Positions 54,177 through 61,178 of a stretch of 64,000 nucleotides of DNA are shown here, one piece after another. A model generated the notes under the pieces. The model did no database searches. It saw only the letters and a program-made list of their open reading frames with translations, and was not told where the DNA came from. The stretch spans positions 186,001-250,000 of the forward strand of contig CAVPOQ010000007.1 of the NCBI GenBank assembly GCA_963707145.1. The letters run 5' to 3'. Made by a program: the position numbers and the translations under genes. Every line of letters begins with the position of its first letter. Positions within the stretch are counted from its first letter, which is position 1. Source of the DNA: RPQJ01 sp963707145. Lineage in GTDB: Bacteria; Pseudomonadota; Gammaproteobacteria; Steroidobacterales; Steroidobacteraceae.

Positions 54177-55349
54177 TCAGGCGCTCCGGTACAGCTTGGT
54201 CATGACGAACTCCTGGTGGCCGAGCGCCTCGGCGGCGGTGTAGCGGCCGTTTGCGGTGCGTACGATCATGTCGATCAGCGCGTCGCCCGCCTGGTCGATG
54301 GTCATCTCGCGGCGCACGACTCCCGACACGTCCACGTCGACGTGCTCGGACATCAGCCGCACCGTGCGCGGATTACCCGTGACCTTGATGACCGGCATGA
54401 TCGGGTTGCCGATCACGTTGCCCTGGCCGGTGGGGAAGATGTGCAGCACATAGCCCGCCGCGGCCTGCAGCGTGCAGCACTCGGCCGCCGCCGAGGAAGT
54501 GTCCATGAAATAGAGGCCCGGGCCGCGCGCCGGTGCCTCGGCGGGCTCGAGCACGTCGATGAAGTTCACCTTCCTGCCGATCTTCTCGAGATTGCCGAGC
54601 GCCTTCTCCTCGATGGTGGTGAGGCCGCCCGCGATGTTGCCCTTGGTCGGCTGGCTGTCGGACAGGTCGGAGGTCTTGTGCGCCTCGATGACGTCGTCCT
54701 GGTAGGCCTGCCAGGTCTTCATGAACTTCTCGCGCACCTCCGGGGTCGCGGCGCGCGCGGCGGCGAGGTGCTCGGCGCCGGTGAGCTCGGATGTCTCGCC
54801 GAAGCAGCCGTAGAGCCCGGCCGGGATCAGCTTGTCGTACATGTTGCCGACGGTGGGGCAGGAGGCGAGCCCGGTCGTGGTGTCGGACTCGCCGCACTTG
54901 GCGGCGATCCACAGTTCCTCGAGGTCGCACTCGACGCGCACCTGGCCGGAGGTCTGGTGCACGAACTCCTTGGCCTGGCGCGAGGCGGCGGCGATGGTGG
55001 CGATGTCGCCGTTGCCCTCGATCCAGAAGCCCGCGACCGGCTTGCCGGTGGCGGCGATGCCGTCGACGATCTTCTGCGTCCAGTGCGGCTCGATGCCGAT
55101 GACGATGCAGGCGGCAACGTTCGGGTTGGCGCCGGTGCCGATCATGGTGCGGAAGTGCAGCTCGAGGTCTTCGCCGAACTGCAGGCGCCCGTAGGCGTGC
55201 GGCAGCGCGATCGTGCCCTGGATATTCGCCGCCACCGACACGCAGGCGGCGTTCGAGATGTCGTCCACCGGGAGGATGGCGACGTGGTTGCGGACGCCGA
55301 TGCGGCCGTTCTCGCGGCGGTAGGCCCAGATCTTCCTGCCCGTGCTCAT
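54177..55349 (-). CDS. UxaA-family lyase large subunit, SuyB-like
   Basis: Protein of 390 residues in the altronate dehydratase/sulfolactate sulfo-lyase family. It opens 'IWAYRRENGRIGVRNHVAILP' (family start), has 'EGNGDIATIAAAS', and 'AAKCGESDTTTGLASCPTVGNMYDKLIP', where CGESD replaces the CGGSD usual in altronate dehydratases. 'GNVIGNPIMPVIKVTGNP' lies near the end. The small subunit is a separate gene 12 bases upstream, as in SuyAB, rather than fused. (R)-sulfolactate sulfo-lyase produces pyruvate and sulfite. Neighbouring SlcC-like and ComC-like dehydrogenases favour that reading over a sugar-acid dehydratase; residue-level proof needs comparison with characterised SuyB. Confidence 0.8.
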   Translation of the reverse strand: MSTGRKIWAYRRENGRIGVRNHVAILPVDDISNAACVSVAANIQGTIALPHAYGRLQFGEDLELHFRTMIGTGANPNVAACIVIGIEPHWTQKIVDGIAATGKPVAGFWIEGNGDIATIAAASRQAKEFVHQTSGQVRVECDLEELWIAAKCGESDTTTGLASCPTVGNMYDKLIPAGLYGCFGETSELTGAEHLAAARAATPEVREKFMKTWQAYQDDVIEAHKTSDLSDSQPTKGNIAGGLTTIEEKALGNLEKIGRKVNFIDVLEPAEAPARGPGLYFMDTSSAAAECCTLQAAAGYVLHIFPTGQGNVIGNPIMPVIKVTGNPRTVRLMSEHVDVDVSGVVRREMTIDQAGDALIDMIVRTANGRYTAAEALGHQEFVMTKLYRSA

Positions 55350-55361
55350 GGGGGGCTCCGT

Positions 55362-55649
55362 TTACCAGCGCTTGGTCTTGAGGTTGTGGACGTGCACGTG
55401 CTCGCCCTGGCGCGCCGGCGCGACCATGCGGCCGATGTCCTGGCCGTACTTGATCACGGTGTCGCCTGCCTTCAGGTCGCGCAGCGCGACCTTGTGGCCG
55501 ATCGGCACGTCCATCCTCGCGACGAGGCGGAAATCCGAGTTGTCGTGCGTGACGACGCACAGCATCTCGGTTCCGGCCGCGAGGTCTTCGACGACCACGA
55601 CGCCGACGTTGTCCTTCGGGTCGTGCACGAGCAGTTGAGGGGTGGTCAC
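55362..55649 (-). CDS. UxaA-family small subunit (SAF domain), SuyA-like
   Basis: Small protein of 95 residues with a SAF-type domain: 'HDPKDNVGVVVVEDLAAGTE', 'VPIGHKVALRDLKAGDTVIKYGQDIG' and the C-terminal 'GEHVHVHNLKTKRW', matching the N-terminal domain of altronate dehydratases and SuyA. It is the first gene of the minus-strand operon and forms the lyase with the next gene. The 126 bases upstream, shared with the divergent GntR gene, contain a perfect TCTTATATAAGA palindrome 42 bases from the start, so expression is probably controlled by that regulator. Confidence 0.82.
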   Translation of the reverse strand: MTTPQLLVHDPKDNVGVVVVEDLAAGTEMLCVVTHDNSDFRLVARMDVPIGHKVALRDLKAGDTVIKYGQDIGRMVAPARQGEHVHVHNLKTKRW

Positions 55650-55690
55650 GGGGATCCTCCGGGAGGCCGGCCTTCCGACGGCCGGCTGAC

Positions 55691-55702
55691 TCTTATATAA
55701 GA
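55691..55702. promoter_or_regulatory. Palindrome TCTTATATAAGA, likely GntR operator
   Basis: A perfect 12-base palindrome in the intergenic region between the divergent SuyA-like and GntR genes. On the minus strand it is preceded by TATAGTGT, a possible -10 element for the SuyA operon. TGTCTTATATAAGG occurs again at 61062-61075 before the TonB receptor of the same locus. Two copies of such an AT-rich 11-base core in GC-rich DNA, both at promoters of one pathway, point to binding by the local GntR/HutC protein. Confidence 0.65.
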
Positions 55703-55775
55703 CACTATACAGCAGAGAATGGACATGCCGGCAAGCGCTCGCGTACGATGACTTCCCGGCCCCGGGATCCCGCCC

Positions 55776-56495
55776 ATGGACGAGTCACCACGTTACCGGC
55801 CCCTCTACCAGCAGGTCTACGACTTCCTCGTGAAGCAGATCGCCGCGGGGGAGTGGGGGCCGGGCGAGTCGCTGCCGTCGGAGCAGGCGCTCGCCGGCCG
55901 GCTGCACGTGAGTCAGGGCACCGTGCGCAAGGCGCTCGACGCGCTCGCCGCCGACAGCCTGATCGACCGCCGGCAGGGCAAGGGCACCTATGTCGCCGAG
56001 CACACCCAGGAGCGCGCCTTGTTCCGGTTCTTCCGCATGGCGCGGCCGGGTGGCGGACGCACCGTTCCAACCAGCAGCGGCGACACCCTGCGTCGGCGCG
56101 CTGCCCGGGCGGCCGACCTGACGAGGCTCGCCCTCGAGCCCGGCGCGGAGGTCTACGAGGTCAACCGCGTCCGGCTGATCGACGGCGAGCCCATGGTGCT
56201 CGAGAAGATCGTGCTGCCGGTCGCGCTGTTCCCCGGCCTCGAGCGCCACCACCCGCTGCCCAATGCCCTCTACGCGCTCTACCAGCGCGAGTACGGGGTG
56301 AACATCATGTCGGCCGAGGAGGAACTGCGCGCCGACGCGGCCCGCAGGGACGACTGCCGCAGGCTGAAGCTCGAGCCGGGCGCGCCGCTGCTGCAGATCG
56401 ACCGGGTGGCGCTGTCGCTCGAGGGCGTGCGCGTCGAGTGGCGCGCGAGCCGCTGCGACACCAGCCGCTACGTCTACGCGGTCACGCTGTCCTGA
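55776..56495 (+). CDS. GntR/HutC-family transcriptional regulator
   Basis: Repressor of 239 residues. The winged helix-turn-helix is at residues ~8-75 ('PLYQQVYDFLVKQIAAGEWGPGESLPSEQALAGRLHVSQGTVRKALDALAADSLIDRRQGKGTYVAEH'-type pattern), followed by a UTRA effector domain (~95-235) with 'ALEPGAEVYEVNRVRLIDGEPMVLEKI' near its start. HutC/UTRA regulators sense sugar phosphates or related small molecules and leave the operator when bound. Here it heads the plus-strand operon (kinase, isomerase, GH31, TonB receptor) and is divergent from the SuyA operon; TCTTATATAAG sites precede both transcription units. The inducer could be a sulfosugar or sulfolactate. Confidence 0.9.
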   Translation: MDESPRYRPLYQQVYDFLVKQIAAGEWGPGESLPSEQALAGRLHVSQGTVRKALDALAADSLIDRRQGKGTYVAEHTQERALFRFFRMARPGGGRTVPTSSGDTLRRRAARAADLTRLALEPGAEVYEVNRVRLIDGEPMVLEKIVLPVALFPGLERHHPLPNALYALYQREYGVNIMSAEEELRADAARRDDCRRLKLEPGAPLLQIDRVALSLEGVRVEWRASRCDTSRYVYAVTLS

Positions 56496-56505
56496 GGGCG
56501 CCATC

Positions 56506-57408
56506 GTGCCGACCGTGCTGTGCGTGGGCCATGCAGTGCAGGACTTCGTCTTCACGGTCGACGAGCTGCCGCAGCGCGCGGCGAAGTACCGCGCGTCGCG
56601 CTACCAGAGCGTCGGCGGCGGGCCGGCGGCCACCGCAGCGGTGGCGGTCGCGCGGCTCGGCGGCAGGGCGCTGCTGGCGGCGCGCCTGGGCGACGACGCC
56701 GCCGCCGGCCTGATCGAGGCCGAACTCGCCGGCTACGGCGTGGACTGCGGCCACCTGCGTCGCTGCACGGGCTGCGACTCGTCGGTGTCGGCCGTGATCG
56801 TCGATGCGCATGGCGAACGGATGGTGGTCAACCACCTCGACCTCGCGCTGCCCGCCGATGCCGCGTGGCTGCCGACGCCCGCCGTGGTGGGCGCACACGC
56901 AGTGCTGGTGGACACGCGCTGGCCAGAAGGCGCGCTCGCTGCGCTCGAGGCGGCGCGAGCCGCGGGGCTGCCGGCAGTGCTGGACGCCGACCTGCCGATT
57001 CCGCCCGACGGTGCGTTGCTGCGTGCGGCCACGCACGTCGCGTTCTCGGCCGACGCGCTCGCGGAGTACAGCGGCATTGCCGATCCGGCGCGCGCGTTGG
57101 CCGGTGTCGCGCGCGGGCTGGCTGGCTGGTGCTGCGTCACGACGGGCCGCGAAGGCGTGCTCGTGTTCGAGGGCGGTGCGGTGCAGCGCCACCCGGCCTT
57201 CGAGGTGCCCGTGGTCGACACGCTCGGCGCCGGCGATGTCTGGCACGGCGCGTTCGCGCTGGCGCTCGCCGAGGGTCGCGACGAGGCGGCCGCGGTGCGC
57301 GTGGCGTCGGCGGCGGCCGCGCTCAAGGTGCAGCGTGCCGGCGGCCGCGCCGGCACGCCGACGCGCGCGGAGCTCGACGCGTTCCTCGCGTCGCGTCGCG
57401 CCGCTTGA
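56506..57408 (+). CDS. PfkB-family sugar kinase (sulfofructose kinase candidate)
   Basis: Ribokinase/PfkB-fold kinase of 300 residues. The start region 'VLCVGHAVQDFVFTVDELP', 'QSVGGGPAATAAVAVARLGG' (substrate lid), and the catalytic signature 'VVDTLGAGDVWHGAFALALAEG' with the base Asp in GAGD are intact. E. coli sulfofructose kinase YihV is in the same family. A GTG at 56506, 10 bases after the regulator stop with TGAGGG as ribosome site, is the start. Followed by an isomerase and a glycosidase, the kinase would phosphorylate the ketose formed by isomerisation. Ketohexose, xylulose or sulfofructose are all possible; the link to sulfolactate genes favours the last. Confidence 0.85.
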   Translation: MPTVLCVGHAVQDFVFTVDELPQRAAKYRASRYQSVGGGPAATAAVAVARLGGRALLAARLGDDAAAGLIEAELAGYGVDCGHLRRCTGCDSSVSAVIVDAHGERMVVNHLDLALPADAAWLPTPAVVGAHAVLVDTRWPEGALAALEAARAAGLPAVLDADLPIPPDGALLRAATHVAFSADALAEYSGIADPARALAGVARGLAGWCCVTTGREGVLVFEGGAVQRHPAFEVPVVDTLGAGDVWHGAFALALAEGRDEAAAVRVASAAAALKVQRAGGRAGTPTRAELDAFLASRRAA

Positions 57409-57513
57409 GCCGGCCGTGGTGCTCATCAGTATCTTCCCGAGCAGGCGGTGGTGCGCGTCCCGGGCCCGCTGCCGCGAGTTTCCGTCACGTCTGTCCCGGA
57501 TCCGGAGGATGAC

Positions 57514-58911
57514 ATGCCGCTGACCTATGGCGTGGCTGCGCTCGCCCGCCCCACCTTCGACGTCCCGTTCGCCGAGGACATGAAGAACCGCGCGTTCGCG
57601 GCGCTCGAGGCGGCCGGCATCCGCACGGTCGGGCCGCGCGAGCTGCTGTTCGATCGCGCCGCGGCCGAACAGGCGGTGGCCGCAATCCAGGCAGCGGGCC
57701 CGGTCGACCTGCTGCTCATCCTGCAGGTCACGTTCACCGACGCCACGATGACGGTCAAGCTCGCCAGGGAGGCCACGACACCGCTCGCGATCTGGGCCGT
57801 GCCCGAGCCGCGCATCGGCGGGCGCCTTCGGCTCAACGCCTACTGCGGCCTGAACCTCGCGGCGCACGCGCTCGGCCGTGCCGGTGTGCCGCACGGCTGG
57901 CTGTACGCCGCGCCCGATGCGCCCGACCTCGCGGCGAGTCTGCTCGCGCTCGCGACGCCCGCCGCCGCCGTGCCCTCGCGCGCCCGCGCCGTCGCCACCG
58001 TCGCGGACGCCCGGGCCGAAAGCGTGCTCGACTCGCTGCGCGGCGCGACGATCACCGTCGTGGGCCAGCACCCCGACGGCTTCGACACCTGCGAGTACGA
58101 CGAGAACCTGCTGTTCGAGCTCGCGGGCATGCGCGTCGAGACGGTGCAGCTCGGGCGGCTGTTCGACAAGGCGCGTGCGATGGACCCGGGCCGCGTCGGC
58201 GCCGCGCGCGCCGGCGCCGCGAAGCAGCTCGAGGGCCTCGACGGCGTGGACCAGCAGCAGCTCGACCGCTCGTTCCGCGTGTTCTGCGCGCTCGAGGACC
58301 TGCAGCAGGAGAGTCATGCGAAGGGCCTCGCGGTGCGCTGCTGGCCGGAGATGTTCACCGAATATGGCTGCGCGGCCTGCGGTCCGATGGCGATGATGAA
58401 CCAGAAGCAGGTGCCGGCGGCCTGTGAGGCGGACGTGCACGGCTCGCTGTCGCAGCTCATGCTGCAGGAACTCGCCGGCGAGCCCGCGTGGATGGCGGAT
58501 CTCGTCGACATCACGCCGGCCGACGACACCGCGGTGCTGTGGCACTGCGGCCTGGCGCCGTTGTCGATGCGTGACCCCGAGGCGCATGCCGAGGCCACGA
58601 TCCACACCAACCGCAGGATGCCGCTGCTGCACCAGTTCCCGATCAAGCCGGGCCGCGTGACGCTGGCGCGGCTTTCGCGCGCGCGCAACGAGACCAAGCT
58701 GATGATCGCGGGCGCGGAGGTGATCCGCGCGCCGATGGCCTTCACCGGCTGTTCGGGCACCGTGCGCTTCGACCGGCCCGCGGCCGACGTCGGGCGCACG
58801 ATCATGGAGGAGGGGCTCGAGCACCACTTCGCGCTCGCCTACGGGGACCACAGGCCCGCGCTCCGGGCCATCGCCGCACGCTGGAAGCTGCCCGTGCTCG
58901 AGCTGGCGTGA
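57514..58911 (+). CDS. L-fucose isomerase-like sugar isomerase
   Basis: Protein of 465 residues in the fucose/arabinose isomerase superfamily. The N-terminal half is Rossmann-like ('DLLLILQVTFTDATMTVKLAREA'); the C-terminal half has the metal-site Glu in 'VRCWPEMFTEYGCAACGPMAMMNQ' and Asp in 'AACEADVHGSLSQLML', and His in 'LLHQFPIKPG'. It would interconvert an aldose and ketose with a divalent metal. In Bacillus-type sulfoglycolysis the sulfoquinovose isomerase belongs, as I recall, to this superfamily. ATG at 57514 with CGGAGGA upstream is chosen over an upstream in-frame start. The stop is 1 base from the GH31 start, so the two are tightly coupled. The sugar substrate is not proven. Confidence 0.82.
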   Translation: MPLTYGVAALARPTFDVPFAEDMKNRAFAALEAAGIRTVGPRELLFDRAAAEQAVAAIQAAGPVDLLLILQVTFTDATMTVKLAREATTPLAIWAVPEPRIGGRLRLNAYCGLNLAAHALGRAGVPHGWLYAAPDAPDLAASLLALATPAAAVPSRARAVATVADARAESVLDSLRGATITVVGQHPDGFDTCEYDENLLFELAGMRVETVQLGRLFDKARAMDPGRVGAARAGAAKQLEGLDGVDQQQLDRSFRVFCALEDLQQESHAKGLAVRCWPEMFTEYGCAACGPMAMMNQKQVPAACEADVHGSLSQLMLQELAGEPAWMADLVDITPADDTAVLWHCGLAPLSMRDPEAHAEATIHTNRRMPLLHQFPIKPGRVTLARLSRARNETKLMIAGAEVIRAPMAFTGCSGTVRFDRPAADVGRTIMEEGLEHHFALAYGDHRPALRAIAARWKLPVLELA

Positions 58912-58912
58912 G

Positions 58913-60982
58913 ATGGGCGCGTTCGACCTCGAGGCGCCGAACTGGGGCCGCATCCCGCCGGTCAGCGTCACCGGCGCGCCGCGCGCGGGTGATGACGGGG
59001 TCGTCAGCTTTCCGACCGATGCCGGTCCGCTCGGCGTCGCGTTGCTCGACTCGGGCGCGCGGCTGCGGCTCGGCACCGGCGAGCGCGACTACGGGATCCT
59101 GGTGCGCGAGCCGGCGCCGTTGCCGGTGCGCATCGAGGCGATCGAGGGGGGCACGCGGCTCGTGGCCGGCGAGCGCGTGCTCGAGATCGGTCACGTGCCG
59201 CTGTGCTTCACGCTGCGCGTTAACGGGCGCAGTGTGCAGTCTTCGCCGGGCGACGGCCACTTCGTGCGCCGCTTCCGCCTGCCGCCGTTCGCGCGCATCG
59301 GCGACTCGTGGTTCGCGAGCCTCGAGCTCGGCCACGACACGCCCGTCTACGGCCTCGGGGAGAAATGGGGCCGGCTCGACCGTCGCGGTCAGCTGGTGCG
59401 CTCCTACAACCACGACGCGCTCGGCGTGAACGCCGAGGCGAGCTACAAGAACGCGCCGTTCGCATGGAGCCCCGAGGGCTGGGGAGTGTTCGTGCACACG
59501 GTGGCGCCCGTGTTGCATGGCGTGGGCTACGCACCCTGGTCGCAGCGCGCTTACGGCATCAAGGTGGACGGTCCGGCGCTCGACCTGTTCCTCTTCGACG
59601 GCGCCAGCGGTGCGCAGGTGCTCGGCCAGTACACCGCGCTCACTGGTCGAGCGCCCGTGCCGCCGCTGTGGAGCCTCGGGGTGATCCTCTCGAAGGCGTA
59701 CTACCGCACGGCCGACGAGATCCTCGCCGTGGCCCGGGAAGTGCGCGCGCGGGGCATGCCCTGCGACACCATCACCTTCGACGGCCGCGCCTGGCAGGAC
59801 ACCGACACGCGCTTCGCCTTCGAGTGGGACCCGGCGCGTTACCCGGATCCGCGTGCCGTGATCAGGCAACTCAAGGCACTCGACTTCCGCGTCTGCGTGT
59901 GGGAGTACCCGCTGGTCTCCGTCCGCAACCGCCTGTTCGACGAGCTGGCGGCGAAGGGTTGGCTGCTCAGGGATGCACGCAGCGGCGAGGCGTATCGCTA
60001 CCAGTGGGACCTCGAGCCCTTCGGCAAGGTGCTGACGCCGTTGCCCGAATCCGGGCTGCTCGATTTCACGCAACCCGAGGCCTACGCCTACTGGCGCGAC
60101 CGCCACCGCGAGCTCTTCGAACTGGGCGTGGACATGATCAAGCCGGACTTCGGCGAGCAGGTCGAGCCGCACATGCTCGCCTCCGACGGCGCCCAGGGCG
60201 ACGCCCTGCACAACGTCTACGCGCTGCTCTACAACCGCTGCGTGCACGAGGCCGCGACGCGCTACGCGAAGGACGGCGGCTTCCTGTTCAGCCGCGCGGC
60301 GTGGTCCGGCTCGCAGCGCTACCCCTCGCAGTGGGGCGGCGACCCGCAGGCGGACTGGGGCGGGCTCGCGGCGAGCCTGCGCGGCGGCCTCTCGTGGGGC
60401 ATGAGCGGTGCGCCGTACTACGCGACGGACGTCGGCGGCTTCTACGGCGACACGCGCGACCCGCTGCTGTTCGTGCGCTGGGCGCAGGCGAGCGTGTTCT
60501 CGGCGCACATGCGCCTGCACGGAATCGGACCGCGCGAGCCCTGGTCGTACGGACCGGAGGCGGAGCGCGCGGCAATGGCGGCCCTCGAGCTTCGCTACCG
60601 ACTGCTGCCGTACCTCTGGCGCGCGGTCGAGCAGGCGAGTGCCACGGGCCTGCCGGTGCAGCGGGCCATGGCGCTCGCCTGCCCGGAGGAGCCCGAGTCC
60701 TGGGCCTTCGACCACCAGTTCTTCTGCGGCGACGACCTGCTGGTCGCGCCCTGCCTGGAGCCCTCCGGGCGCGTGCGCGTGTACCTGCCCGATGGCGACT
60801 GGCGGCGCTTCCCGGACGGCGCGGCGCTGGCCGGAGGACGCACGCACGAGCTGCGCCTCGGACTCGAGGAACTCGCGGTGTTCGCCCGCAGCGGGGCGGA
60901 GATTCCGCTCGGTCCCGCGCTGCAGCACACCGGCTCGCTCGGCACGCCGCCGCGCGTGGACGGACACTGGCGTGCCGCCTGA
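58913..60982 (+). CDS. GH31 alpha-glycosidase (YicI-like)
   Basis: Glycoside hydrolase of 689 residues. Domain order is an N-terminal beta-sandwich ('VYGLGEKWGRLDRRG'), a TIM barrel with nucleophile Asp412 in 'GVDMIKPDFGEQVEPH' and acid/base Asp477 in 'QWGGDPQADWGG', and C-terminal beta domains. The blocks 'LKALDFRVCVWEYPLVSVRNRLFDELAAKGWLL' and 'LRGGLSWGMSGAPYYATDVGGF' resemble E. coli YicI alpha-xylosidase more than the YihQ sulfoquinovosidase. It has no signal peptide, so it acts in the cytoplasm on an imported glycoside. In this operon it would release the sugar used by the isomerase and kinase; sulfoquinovosyl glycerol is my leading idea, with alpha-xylosides as alternative. Confidence 0.9.
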   Translation: MGAFDLEAPNWGRIPPVSVTGAPRAGDDGVVSFPTDAGPLGVALLDSGARLRLGTGERDYGILVREPAPLPVRIEAIEGGTRLVAGERVLEIGHVPLCFTLRVNGRSVQSSPGDGHFVRRFRLPPFARIGDSWFASLELGHDTPVYGLGEKWGRLDRRGQLVRSYNHDALGVNAEASYKNAPFAWSPEGWGVFVHTVAPVLHGVGYAPWSQRAYGIKVDGPALDLFLFDGASGAQVLGQYTALTGRAPVPPLWSLGVILSKAYYRTADEILAVAREVRARGMPCDTITFDGRAWQDTDTRFAFEWDPARYPDPRAVIRQLKALDFRVCVWEYPLVSVRNRLFDELAAKGWLLRDARSGEAYRYQWDLEPFGKVLTPLPESGLLDFTQPEAYAYWRDRHRELFELGVDMIKPDFGEQVEPHMLASDGAQGDALHNVYALLYNRCVHEAATRYAKDGGFLFSRAAWSGSQRYPSQWGGDPQADWGGLAASLRGGLSWGMSGAPYYATDVGGFYGDTRDPLLFVRWAQASVFSAHMRLHGIGPREPWSYGPEAERAAMAALELRYRLLPYLWRAVEQASATGLPVQRAMALACPEEPESWAFDHQFFCGDDLLVAPCLEPSGRVRVYLPDGDWRRFPDGAALAGGRTHELRLGLEELAVFARSGAEIPLGPALQHTGSLGTPPRVDGHWRAA

Positions 60983-61061
60983 GCGCGGCGGCGCCGCATA
61001 AGGACGCGACGCCAGGAGCAGGGGACGCGTGCCCGTGGTCCTGGCGCACTCTCGAGTGACA

Positions 61062-61086
61062 TGTCTTATATAAGGGTTGTAAGACA
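61062..61086. promoter_or_regulatory. Operator-like repeat before TonB receptor
   Basis: TGTCTTATATAAGG (61062-61075) shares 11 bases, TCTTATATAAG, with the palindrome at 55691-55702. It also forms TGTCTTA (61062-61068)...TAAGACA (61080-61086), a 7-base inverted repeat with 11 bases between. It lies 92 bases upstream of the TonB receptor ATG in the 196-base gap after the GH31 gene, so the receptor likely has its own GntR-controlled promoter. Confidence 0.65.
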
Positions 61087-61178
61087 CAGAAATCCCATGC
61101 TACCGTCGATCGCAACGGTCCGCCGCGCCGGCGCGAGCCGTTTCGTCACGCGAAAACAGCTTCGGGGGGAGTAACCAC

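Noticed and set aside
54177..55649. Altronate dehydratase (UxaA) of hexuronate degradation as the primary call
   Set aside because: No UxaB, UxaC or KDG enzymes are nearby, the subunits are split, the motif is CGESD rather than CGGSD, and SlcC/ComC-like genes are adjacent; kept only as an alternative.
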